Of a stretch of DNA of 64,000 nt, positions 57,408 through 64,000 are shown in pieces; position 1 is the first letter of the stretch; each line of letters opens with the position of its first letter. A program made the translations under genes and the position numbers. This DNA is from Pseudonocardia thermophila (GTDB lineage Bacteria > Actinomycetota > Actinomycetes > Mycobacteriales > Pseudonocardiaceae). The notes under the pieces were generated by a model. The model had not been told where the DNA came from. It worked only from the letters and a program-made list of their open reading frames with translations, and made no database searches. Location: assembly GCF_900142365.1 (NCBI RefSeq), contig NZ_FRAP01000015.1, forward strand, positions 62,001 through 126,000. Direction: 5' to 3'.

Positions 57408-60400
57408 GTGCACCTGAAGAGCCTGACGCTGAAGGGCTTCAAGTCCTTCGCCTCGGCCACCACCCTGCGCCTCGAGCCGGGGATCACGTGCGTCGTGGGC
57501 CCCAACGGTTCGGGCAAGTCCAACGTCGTCGACGCCATCGCCTGGGTGCTCGGCGAGCAGGGGGCCAAGGCGCTGCGCGGCGGCAAGATGGAGGACGTCA
57601 TCTTCGCGGGGACCGCCGGTCGCGCCCCGCTCGGCCGCGCCGAGGTGACCCTCACGATCGACAACTCCGACGGGGCGCTGCCGATCGAGTACTCCGAGGT
57701 GTCGATCACCCGGCGCACGTTCCGCGACGGCGCGGGCGAGTACGAGATCAACGGTCAGCCGTGCCGTCTGCTCGACGTGCAGGAGCTGCTGTCCGACTCC
57801 GGCATCGGCCGGGAGATGCACGTCATCGTCGGGCAGGGTCAGCTCGACGCCGTGCTGCAGAGCAAGCCGGAGGAGCGCCGCGCCTACATCGAGGAGGCCG
57901 CAGGCGTCCTCAAGCACCGCAAGCGCAAGGAGAAGGCGCTCCGCAAGCTCGACGCGATGCAGGCCAACCTCACGCGGCTCACCGACCTCACCGCCGAGCT
58001 GCGCCGCCAGCTCAAGCCGCTGGGCCGCCAAGCCGAGATCGCCCGCCGCGCGCAGGCCGTGCAGGCCGAGCTGCGCGACGCCCGGTTGCGGCTGGCTGCC
58101 GATGACCTGGTGACCCTGCGTGACCAGATCGCCCGCGACGAGGCCGACGAGGCCGCCGCCCGGCAGAAGCGCGCGGAGACCGAGGAGCAGCTCGCGGTCG
58201 CCCGCATGCACCAACAGGAGCTGGAGGCCGCCCTCGCCGCGGACGCGCCGAAGGTGGCCGCCGCCCAGGACACCTGGTACCGGCTGTCCGCGCTGGCCGA
58301 GCGCCTGGCCGGCACCGTCCGGCTGGCTCAGGAGCGCCGCCGCCACCTCGCCGATCCCGTCGAGACCCGCACCTCCGGCCGCGACCCGGACGAGCTGGAG
58401 GCCGAGGCTGCCGCGGTCGCGGAGGAGGAGGAGCTGCTCGTCGAGGCCGTCGTGCAGGCTCGGCGCCGGCTCGCCGAGGTGATGGAGGAGCGCGCCGAGC
58501 ACGAGCGGCAGCTGGCCGCCGCCGAGCGCGCGCACATGGCGGCCGTCCGCGCACTGGCCGACCGCAAGGCCGGGCTCGCGACCCTGGCCGGCAAGGCGGA
58601 GGCGCTGCGCAGCGGGGCCGCGGCGACCGCCGACGAGATCGAGCGGCTCTCCGAAGCGCTGGCCGAGGCTCAGGAGCGGGCCGAGGCCGCCCGCGACGAG
58701 CTGGAGGACGCGCGCGCCGAGATGGGCGAGCCCGACGCGCTCGATCCCGAGCTGGACGAGCGGCTCGCCCAGGCCCAAGAGGCGTTCGAGAACGCCCGGG
58801 CACGGGTGGCCGAGCTGGTGGCCCGCGAGCGGGAGCTGGAGCAGCAGCGGGCGCACTGGCGGGCCCGGGTCGACGCGCTGTCCGTCGGGCTCGCGCGCAA
58901 GGACGGCTCCGCCGAGCTCACCGATCTCGACGGGGTGCTCGGGCCGCTGCCCGGACTGATCACCGTGGATCCCGAGGCCCGCCCCGCGGTCGCCGCCGCG
59001 CTGGGCGAGCTCGCCGAGGCGCTCGCGGTGCGGGACCTGGGCAGCGCGCGCTCGGCCGTGGAGCTGCTGCGCGAACGGGACGCGGGCCGCGCGACCCTGG
59101 TGATCGCGAACGAACGGCCCTTTCGTCCACTCGGGGTGGACGAAAGGGCCGTTCGCAGCGCCGGGGGCCGGTGGGCAGCGGAGGCCGTCAGCGGGGACGG
59201 GCCCGCCGTCGCCGCGGTGCGAGCGCTGCTGCGCTCGGTCGTGGTCGTGCCCGACCCGGCCGCGGCCGTCGCGCTGGTGACGGCCGAGCCGGAGCTGACC
59301 GCGGTCACCGTGGCCGGCGATGTGTTCGGCGCGCACCGGGCAACCGGTGGTTCCGGTACGGCGTCGAGCGCGCTGGACGTCCAGGCCGCGATCGACGAGG
59401 CGTACGAGCGGCGGGAGGCGGTCGAGGCGGAGCTGGCCCGCCTGCGGCCGGCGCTCGAGGGCGCCCGTGCCGAGGAGGCCGCCCGGCAGGCCGACGTCGA
59501 GGCCGCCCGCCGCGCCCGCGCCGACGCCGAGCAGCGGCGTGCCGCCGCCGAGTCGCGGCTGAAGCTGCTGGAGCAGGCGGCGAAGTCGGCGGAGGCCGAG
59601 GCGGCCCGGCTCAAGGAGCGCCGGGATGCCGTGGAGGCCCGCCGCTCCGAGGCGCTGCTCGCGCTGGAGGCAGCGGAGCGCCAGCTCGCGATCGCCGAGG
59701 ACGAGCCGCTGGAGGACGAGCCCGACACCGAGCTGCGCGACGCCGCCGCCGAGGCGCTGGCGAACTCCCGCTCGGCCGAGGTCGAGGCCCGGCTCGCCCT
59801 GCGCACCGCGGAGGAGCGGGCCCGCGCCATCGCCGGGCGCGCCGAATCGCTGCGCCGCCAGGCCGCGTCCGAGCGGCTGGCCAGGGAGCGCGCCGAAGCC
59901 GCCCGCCGGGCCCGGGAGCGCGAGGCCGCGATCGCCGATCTCGTCGTCGAGGCGGGGGAGCGGGCGGGCGAGGCCATCCAGGTGTCGCTGGCCAAGGCGG
60001 CCGCCGAACGAGACGCTGCCGAGGCCACCCGCCGGGCCCGCGAGCAGGAGCTGCGCGAGGCCCGCGAGGTCACGAACCGGCTCTCCACGCTGCTGGACAA
60101 GCTCACCGACGCCGTCCACCGCGACGAGGTGGTGCGCGCGCAGCAGCGGATGCGGCTGGAGCAGCTCACCGAGAAGGTGCTCACCGAGTTCGGCATCGGC
60201 GTCGACGACCTCATCGCCGAGTACGGGCCGGACGTGCCCGTCCCGCCGTCCGCGGCGGAGATGGCCGAGTACGAGGCGGCGAAGGAGCGCGGCGAGCAGG
60301 TGAGCGTGCCGCCGCCGATCCCGTACGACCGCGCCACCCAGGAGCGGCGTGCCCAGCGGGCGGAGAAGGACCTCGCGATGCTCGGCAAGGTCAATCCGCT

Positions 60401-60983
60401 GGCGCTCGAGGAGTACGCGGCGCTGGAGGAGCGCTACCGGTTCCTGTCCACGCAGCTGGAGGACCTCAAGAACACCCGCCGCGACCTGTTCACCGTGGTC
60501 CGCGAGGTCGACGAGAAGATCCTCGAGGTCTTCACGAAGGCCTACGAGGACGTCGCGCGCGAGTTCGGCACGGTCTTCCAGACGCTGTTCCCCGGCGGCG
60601 AGGGCCGCCTCGTGCTCACCGACCCCGACGACATGCTCACCACCGGCATCGAGGTCGAGGCCCGGCCGCCCGGCAAGAAGGTGAAGCGGTTGTCGCTGCT
60701 GTCCGGCGGGGAGCGGTCGTTGACCGCGATGGCCCTGCTCGTGGCGATCTTCCGGGCCCGGCCGTCGCCGTTCTACGTGCTCGACGAGATCGAGGCCGCC
60801 CTCGACGACGTCAACCTGCGCCGGCTCATCTCGCTCATGGAGGAGCTGCGCTCGACCAGCCAGCTCATCGTCATCACGCACCAGAAGCCGACGATGGAGA
60901 TCGCCGACGCGCTCTACGGCGTGTCCATGCGCGGTGACGGCATCACCACGGTCGTGAGCCAGCGTCTGCGCCCGGCCGGCTGA
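57408..60983 (+). CDS. smc: Chromosome partition/condensation protein SMC, with a palindromic element in the hinge
   Basis: 1191 residues. The N-terminal head has the Walker A GPNGSGKSNVVDAIAWVLG (about 31-49); two long coiled coils surround a hinge at about residues 500-660 (DGVLGPLPGLITVDPEARPA to TAVTVAGDVFGAHRATGGSG). The C-terminal head carries LLSGGERSLTAMALL (signature) and YVLDEIEAALDDVNL (Walker B). It organises and segregates chromosomes with ScpAB. Residues about 568-583 (NERPFRPLGVDERAVR) are encoded by the 45-bp palindrome at 59111-59155, a member of the family found between genes elsewhere in the window. The GTG gives MHLKSLTLKGFKSFA, the standard start. Confidence 0.96.
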   Translation: MHLKSLTLKGFKSFASATTLRLEPGITCVVGPNGSGKSNVVDAIAWVLGEQGAKALRGGKMEDVIFAGTAGRAPLGRAEVTLTIDNSDGALPIEYSEVSITRRTFRDGAGEYEINGQPCRLLDVQELLSDSGIGREMHVIVGQGQLDAVLQSKPEERRAYIEEAAGVLKHRKRKEKALRKLDAMQANLTRLTDLTAELRRQLKPLGRQAEIARRAQAVQAELRDARLRLAADDLVTLRDQIARDEADEAAARQKRAETEEQLAVARMHQQELEAALAADAPKVAAAQDTWYRLSALAERLAGTVRLAQERRRHLADPVETRTSGRDPDELEAEAAAVAEEEELLVEAVVQARRRLAEVMEERAEHERQLAAAERAHMAAVRALADRKAGLATLAGKAEALRSGAAATADEIERLSEALAEAQERAEAARDELEDARAEMGEPDALDPELDERLAQAQEAFENARARVAELVARERELEQQRAHWRARVDALSVGLARKDGSAELTDLDGVLGPLPGLITVDPEARPAVAAALGELAEALAVRDLGSARSAVELLRERDAGRATLVIANERPFRPLGVDERAVRSAGGRWAAEAVSGDGPAVAAVRALLRSVVVVPDPAAAVALVTAEPELTAVTVAGDVFGAHRATGGSGTASSALDVQAAIDEAYERREAVEAELARLRPALEGARAEEAARQADVEAARRARADAEQRRAAAESRLKLLEQAAKSAEAEAARLKERRDAVEARRSEALLALEAAERQLAIAEDEPLEDEPDTELRDAAAEALANSRSAEVEARLALRTAEERARAIAGRAESLRRQAASERLARERAEAARRAREREAAIADLVVEAGERAGEAIQVSLAKAAAERDAAEATRRAREQELREAREVTNRLSTLLDKLTDAVHRDEVVRAQQRMRLEQLTEKVLTEFGIGVDDLIAEYGPDVPVPPSAAEMAEYEAAKERGEQVSVPPPIPYDRATQERRAQRAEKDLAMLGKVNPLALEEYAALEERYRFLSTQLEDLKNTRRDLFTVVREVDEKILEVFTKAYEDVAREFGTVFQTLFPGGEGRLVLTDPDDMLTTGIEVEARPPGKKVKRLSLLSGGERSLTAMALLVAIFRARPSPFYVLDEIEAALDDVNLRRLISLMEELRSTSQLIVITHQKPTMEIADALYGVSMRGDGITTVVSQRLRPAG
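59111..59155. repeat. Dispersed palindromic element, copy D, in frame inside smc
   Basis: 20-bp perfect arms (59111-59130 with 59136-59155; left arm CGAACGGCCCTTTCGTCCAC) around a 5-base centre. It differs from copy B (46742) by only two bases over the arm region CGAACGGCxCTxTCGTCCAC. It sits within the smc hinge coding region without breaking the frame. Confidence 0.93.
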
Positions 60984-60999
60984 GCGTCGGGCACGGCGC

Positions 61000-61032
61000 T
61001 GCCGTGATCACGACGCCTCGTTGATCACGGCA
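61000..61032. terminator. smc terminator hairpin
   Basis: TGCCGTGATCA (61000-61010) pairs perfectly with 61022-61032 around an 11-base loop, 17 bases after the smc stop. The GTGATCA core resembles the inner part of the inverted repeat at 47923-47989. Confidence 0.7.
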
Positions 61033-61058
61033 ACGTCGATCTCGATCCCGGGAATGTC

Positions 61059-61095
61059 TTGACACCACACCGTGGACTGGTGGAAATTTTCACCA
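61059..61095 (+). promoter_or_regulatory. Promoter and operator of the amino-sugar operon
   Basis: TTGACA at 61059-61064 is a perfect -35. TGGTGGAAATTTTCACCA at 61078-61095 is an 18-bp palindrome with one mismatched pair that covers the expected -10 position. RpiR-family regulators bind sites of this A/T-centred type, and the first gene of the operon encodes one, so autoregulation is likely. Confidence 0.75.
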
Positions 61096-61123
61096 CTTGC
61101 TCCTCGTCTGAAAGGTTGTGTTC

Positions 61124-62104
61124 ATGGCGGTGCCGGCCGAACCCGAGGCCGCGGACGCGGGCGGTGGCCAGCTCCTGGGCCGCCTCCGCAGCCGCCTCCC
61201 CGGCCTCTCCGGGGCGCTGCGCCAGGTGGCGGAGGTGATCCTGGAGGACCCCGAGTGGGCCTCCCGGGCGACGATCGTCGAGCTCGCCGAGCGCAGCGGC
61301 ACGTCCTCGGCGACGGTCACCCGGTTCTGCCGGACGATCGGCGTCGGCGGCTACACCGAGCTGCGCGTCGGCATCGCCACCGACCTGGGTCGGGCCGCAC
61401 AGGCGGGCTGGGAGGTCGGCATCGGCGCGGACGTGCTGCCCGACGACCCGATCGACCGCGTCATGCGCACCCTGCTCGCCGTCGACGTGCGGGCCATGCA
61501 GGAGACCGCGGCGGCGCTGGACCTGCGCGCCGTCGAGGCGGTGGTCACCGCGCTCGCCAGGGCCCGCCGGGTCGACTTCTACGCGACGGGCGGCAGCGCC
61601 GCGGTCCTGGAGGACATGCAGCTGCGGCTGCACCGCATCGGCATCGCCTCCTGGACCTGGTCCGACGTGCACAACGGGCTCACCAGCGCTGCGCTGCTGC
61701 GTCCCGGCGACGTCGCCATCGCGCTGTCGCACAGCGGCACCACCACCGAGACCGTCGAGATGCTCGCCCAGGCGCGGCGCAGCGGGGCGTGCACGGTCGC
61801 GGTGACCAACTTCGTGCCGTCGCCGATCACCGAGGTCGCCGACCACGTGCTGTCCACATCGGTGCGCGAGCCGTCGTTCCGCTCCGGCGCGATGTCGGCT
61901 CGGCACTCCCAGCTGCTCGTGCTCGACCTGCTGTACCTGGGCGTCGCCCAGCGCATCCACGAGCAAGCCACCGAGGCGTTCTCGGTCACCGCGGACGCCG
62001 TCGCGACGCACCGCACCCCGGCCAGCGGCGCCCGGCCCCGGCACGGCGGCTCGTTGCTCTCCCGCGTCGCCGCGCAGACCGGTGAGCCGGGAGAGGAGCC
62101 GTGA
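61124..62104 (+). CDS. RpiR-family transcriptional regulator with SIS sugar-phosphate domain
   Basis: 326 residues. An N-terminal HTH_6 domain (LSGALRQVAEVILEDPEWASRA, then ELAERSGTSSATVTRFCRTIG, about 27-75) is joined to a SIS domain (RARRVDFYATGGSAAVLEDM and ALSHSGTTTETVEMLAQARR, about 145-225) that would sense a sugar phosphate. Of two close starts I use the ATG at 61124, 8 bases from AAAGG; the GTG at 61118 is too near. The last 4 bases overlap the SIS-protein gene. It probably represses this operon through the palindrome at 61078-61095 and is released by an amino-sugar phosphate. Confidence 0.9.
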   Translation: MAVPAEPEAADAGGGQLLGRLRSRLPGLSGALRQVAEVILEDPEWASRATIVELAERSGTSSATVTRFCRTIGVGGYTELRVGIATDLGRAAQAGWEVGIGADVLPDDPIDRVMRTLLAVDVRAMQETAAALDLRAVEAVVTALARARRVDFYATGGSAAVLEDMQLRLHRIGIASWTWSDVHNGLTSAALLRPGDVAIALSHSGTTTETVEMLAQARRSGACTVAVTNFVPSPITEVADHVLSTSVREPSFRSGAMSARHSQLLVLDLLYLGVAQRIHEQATEAFSVTADAVATHRTPASGARPRHGGSLLSRVAAQTGEPGEEP

Positions 62105-62868
62105 CCGCGCCCGCGCGGTCGACGATCTCCGCCGCGACCTACGCGGCGGTCGTCGGGCGCGTCGTCACCGAGGTGGCGGCGGCCCAGTCCGCGGCCGTCT
62201 CCGCGGCCGCTCGCCTGGTGGTCGAAGGCCTGCGCGCAGGTGGGGTCGTGCAGGCCTTCGGCACCGGGCACTCCCAGGCCACCGCCATGGAGATCGCCGG
62301 CCGGGCCGGTGGTCTCGTCCCCACCAACCTCATCGCGCTGCGCGATCTCGTGCTGCTCGGCGGGGCGGATCCTCAGGTGCTGGAGGACCCGTTCCTGGAG
62401 CGCGATCCCGCGGTGGCGCGGCGGCTCTACGAGCTGCACGCCGTCGACCCACGGGACATCTTCGTGATCATCTCCCATTCCGGGGGCAACGGCGCCGTCG
62501 TCGAGTTCGCGCACCTCGCCGCGCAGCGCGGCCACCCGCTGATCGCGATCACTTCGTCGGCGCACAGCCGCCGGATCACCGCCCGGCACCCGTCGGGCCG
62601 GCGGCTGTTCGAGCTGGCCGACGTCGTCCTCGACACCCACGCCCCCTACGGCGACGCCGTCCTCGCCGACGGCGACGTGCGGGTCTGCGCGCTCTCCTCC
62701 ATCACCGGCGCGCTGCTCGCCCAGATGGTCGTGGCCGAGGTCGTCGCCGCCCAGCTCGCCGCCGGTGACCGACCACCCGTCTACCTCTCCTCGAACGTGC
62801 CCGAGGGCGACGACCACAACCGGGCGCTCGAGGCCCGCTACGCCGGGCGCATCCGCCGCACGGCCTGA
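62101..62868 (+). CDS. SIS-domain sugar isomerase-like protein
   Basis: 255 residues, mostly one SIS domain: VVQAFGTGHSQATAMEIAGRAGG (about 49-71), IFVIISHSGGNGAVVEFAHLA (about 120-140) and AITSSAHSRRIT, ending PEGDDHNRALEARYAGRIRR. It resembles the SIS_2 proteins found beside amino-sugar ABC transporters; acetylmuramate-6-phosphate etherase and glucosamine-phosphate isomerase are distant relatives. The exact reaction is not clear. The GTG at 62101 overlaps the regulator stop. The binding-protein gene follows after 52 bases. Confidence 0.85.
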   Translation: MTAPARSTISAATYAAVVGRVVTEVAAAQSAAVSAAARLVVEGLRAGGVVQAFGTGHSQATAMEIAGRAGGLVPTNLIALRDLVLLGGADPQVLEDPFLERDPAVARRLYELHAVDPRDIFVIISHSGGNGAVVEFAHLAAQRGHPLIAITSSAHSRRITARHPSGRRLFELADVVLDTHAPYGDAVLADGDVRVCALSSITGALLAQMVVAEVVAAQLAAGDRPPVYLSSNVPEGDDHNRALEARYAGRIRRTA

Positions 62869-62920
62869 AGCGGGCCGCATCACGACAGCCGAGAGCCGAC
62901 CGAACGATCTGGAGAACCCC

Positions 62921-64000
62921 ATGACCGCTGGCCTCGACCGCAGGCAGTTCCTCCAGCGCCTGGCCGCCGCCGGCCTGCTGGCCGTGCCCGCCACCGGTGC
63001 GCTCGCCGCGTGCGCCACCGGTGGCGGCGGCACGTCGTCCGGCGGGGCCGTGGGCGAGGTCAGCGCCACCAACCCGCTCGGCGTCGCCGCCGACGCCCCG
63101 CTCGATGTCGTGATCTTCAACGGCGGCTACGGCGAGGACTACGCCAAGGCCCATGAAGCGATGTACCGCGAGCTCTACCCGCAGGCGCAGGTCAAGCACA
63201 CAGCCACCACGCAGATCTCCCAGGAGATGCAGCCGCGCTTCGTCGGCGGCAACCCACCGGACGTGCTCGACGACTCCGGCGCGCAGAAGATCGAGTACGC
63301 CAATCTCGTCAATGAGGGGATGCTGACCGACCTCACCCCGTTGCTCGACGCCCCGTCGCTGGACGACCCGAACGTCAAGGTCCGCGACACGCTGCTGCCC
63401 GGCACCATCGAGCAGGGCACGTTCGGCGGCACCTGCTACGGCGTCAACTACGTCTACGAGACGTTCGCGATCTGGTACTCCGAACCGCTGTTCGAGAAGA
63501 ACGGCTGGACCCCGCCCACCACGTGGGACGAGATGATGGCGCTGTCGGAGCAGATCAAGGCCGCCGGCATCGCGCCGTTCGCCTACGGCGGCACCAACGC
63601 CGCCGACTACGTGCTCGACCTCAACCTCGGCGCCGCGATCAAGCAGGGTGGCCCGGACGTCATCAAGAACATCGACAACCTCGAGCCGAAGGCGTGGCAG
63701 CAGGAGCCGCTCGTGCAGGCCACGCAAGGCATCGAGGAGATGGTGCGCAAGGGCTACTTCCTGCCCGGCTCGGAGGGCCTCAAGCACACCGAGGCGCAGA
63801 CGCAGTGGGTGCAGGGCAAGGCCGCGTTCTACGTGTCCGGGTCGTGGATCGAGAACGAGATGAAGACGATCTCGCCGCCGGACTTCCAGATGACGGCGCT
63901 GCCGATCCCGGTGCTCGAGCCCGGCTCGGCCATGCCGACGACGGCGTTGCGCACCCAGCCCGCGGAGTTCTTCTGCGTGCCCCGCGACGCCAAGAACGTC
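62921..64000 (+). CDS. ABC-transporter sugar-binding lipoprotein, NgcE-like (N-acetylglucosamine/chitobiose), 3'-truncated by window end
   Basis: 360 codons are visible; the gene continues beyond the right edge. LDRRQFLQRLAAAGLLAVPA at residues 5-24 is a twin-arginine signal, and LAACATGG supplies a lipobox, so it is a Tat-exported lipoprotein. DVVIFNGGYGEDYAKAHEAMY and WYSEPLFEKNGWTPPTTWDEM are extracellular solute-binding family 1 features, closest in general pattern to the NgcE binding protein of Streptomyces for N-acetylglucosamine and chitobiose. The permease and ATPase genes should follow outside the window. The ATG at 62921 follows GGAG. Confidence 0.88.
   Translation, partial: MTAGLDRRQFLQRLAAAGLLAVPATGALAACATGGGGTSSGGAVGEVSATNPLGVAADAPLDVVIFNGGYGEDYAKAHEAMYRELYPQAQVKHTATTQISQEMQPRFVGGNPPDVLDDSGAQKIEYANLVNEGMLTDLTPLLDAPSLDDPNVKVRDTLLPGTIEQGTFGGTCYGVNYVYETFAIWYSEPLFEKNGWTPPTTWDEMMALSEQIKAAGIAPFAYGGTNAADYVLDLNLGAAIKQGGPDVIKNIDNLEPKAWQQEPLVQATQGIEEMVRKGYFLPGSEGLKHTEAQTQWVQGKAAFYVSGSWIENEMKTISPPDFQMTALPIPVLEPGSAMPTTALRTQPAEFFCVPRDAKNV

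Noticed and set aside
56073..60881. Very long minus-strand open frame opposite smc
   Set aside because: It is a high-GC shadow of smc: Arg/Gly/Leu-rich, with no domain, and the plus strand has all SMC motifs.
1..64000. Insertion sequences, prophage, integrase or attachment sites
   Set aside because: No transposase, integrase or phage protein was found in any frame, and the accessory blocks have no tRNA or flanking direct repeats at their edges.

Overview
The window is a GC-rich actinobacterial chromosome segment. Third codon positions are nearly all G or C, GTG starts are common, and neighbouring genes often overlap by four bases (GTGA). The backbone gene order ung-rpmB ... DAK2-recG ... pyc-rsmD-coaD ... 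sepIVA ... DUF177-rnc-mutM ... acyP-smc is the one known from mycobacteria and relatives. Gene content (EspI-like MinD ATPases, an NgcE-type binding protein, EAMKM-type pyruvate carboxylase) fits the Pseudonocardiales. No rRNA, tRNA, CRISPR array, phage or insertion sequence was found.

Layout. 1-8256 is a catabolic block: a FadB-like fragment, acyl-CoA dehydrogenase and TetR under a tandem palindromic operator, then esterase, Baeyer-Villiger monooxygenase and zinc alcohol dehydrogenase running left, facing an aldehyde dehydrogenase and a histidine phosphatase running right. Together they could turn a ketone into an ester, then alcohol, aldehyde, acid and acyl-CoA. 8483-11821 is a decaying stretch: a healthy FadR-type regulator, a dead copy of part of glcF, a TetR gene with a broken 3' end and a frameshifted CocE/NonD lipoprotein hydrolase. 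11913-17972 holds the glycolate oxidase genes glcDEF divergent from malate synthase G, with a perfect palindrome in the shared promoter. 17992-21372 carries a GNAT enzyme, a sodium:solute symporter with a small membrane partner, a 29-residue candidate protein and a gamma carbonic anhydrase-like protein.

21372-36062 is mostly housekeeping: ung, rpmB, an RlmM-like methyltransferase, trpS, a THUMP methyltransferase, DAK2, recG, pyc, rsmD, coaD and the septal coiled-coil gene sepIVA. 36142-42777 interrupts that backbone with three EspI-like MinD ATPases, a 722-residue zinc-motif/membrane/coiled-coil protein with a Lys-Gly-Asp-rich tail, and a small lipoprotein; no ESX genes are present. 42803-45088 is DUF177-rnc-mutM. 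45260-55823 is a second accessory insert: a POT peptide transporter, CorA, a likely amine-catabolic regulon (class V aminotransferase, covalent-FAD amine oxidase, GntR repressor, Rieske oxygenase, glutamine-synthetase-like ligase) joined by shared GGATCC-centred operators, and an OhrR-like regulator facing an esterase. The backbone resumes with a CAP-domain protein, acyP and smc. The end (61124-64000) is an amino-sugar uptake operon: RpiR regulator, SIS-domain protein and the start of an NgcE-like Tat lipoprotein.

The most unusual signal is a family of near-identical palindromic hairpins after genes (38444, 46742, 55856). A fourth member lies in frame inside smc at 59111-59155, where it encodes part of the hinge. 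Also notable are the glcF relic, the MinD/zinc-motif cluster, the GGATCC regulon and a seven-copy 14-bp minisatellite between recG and its convergent neighbour that carries both genes' stop codons.
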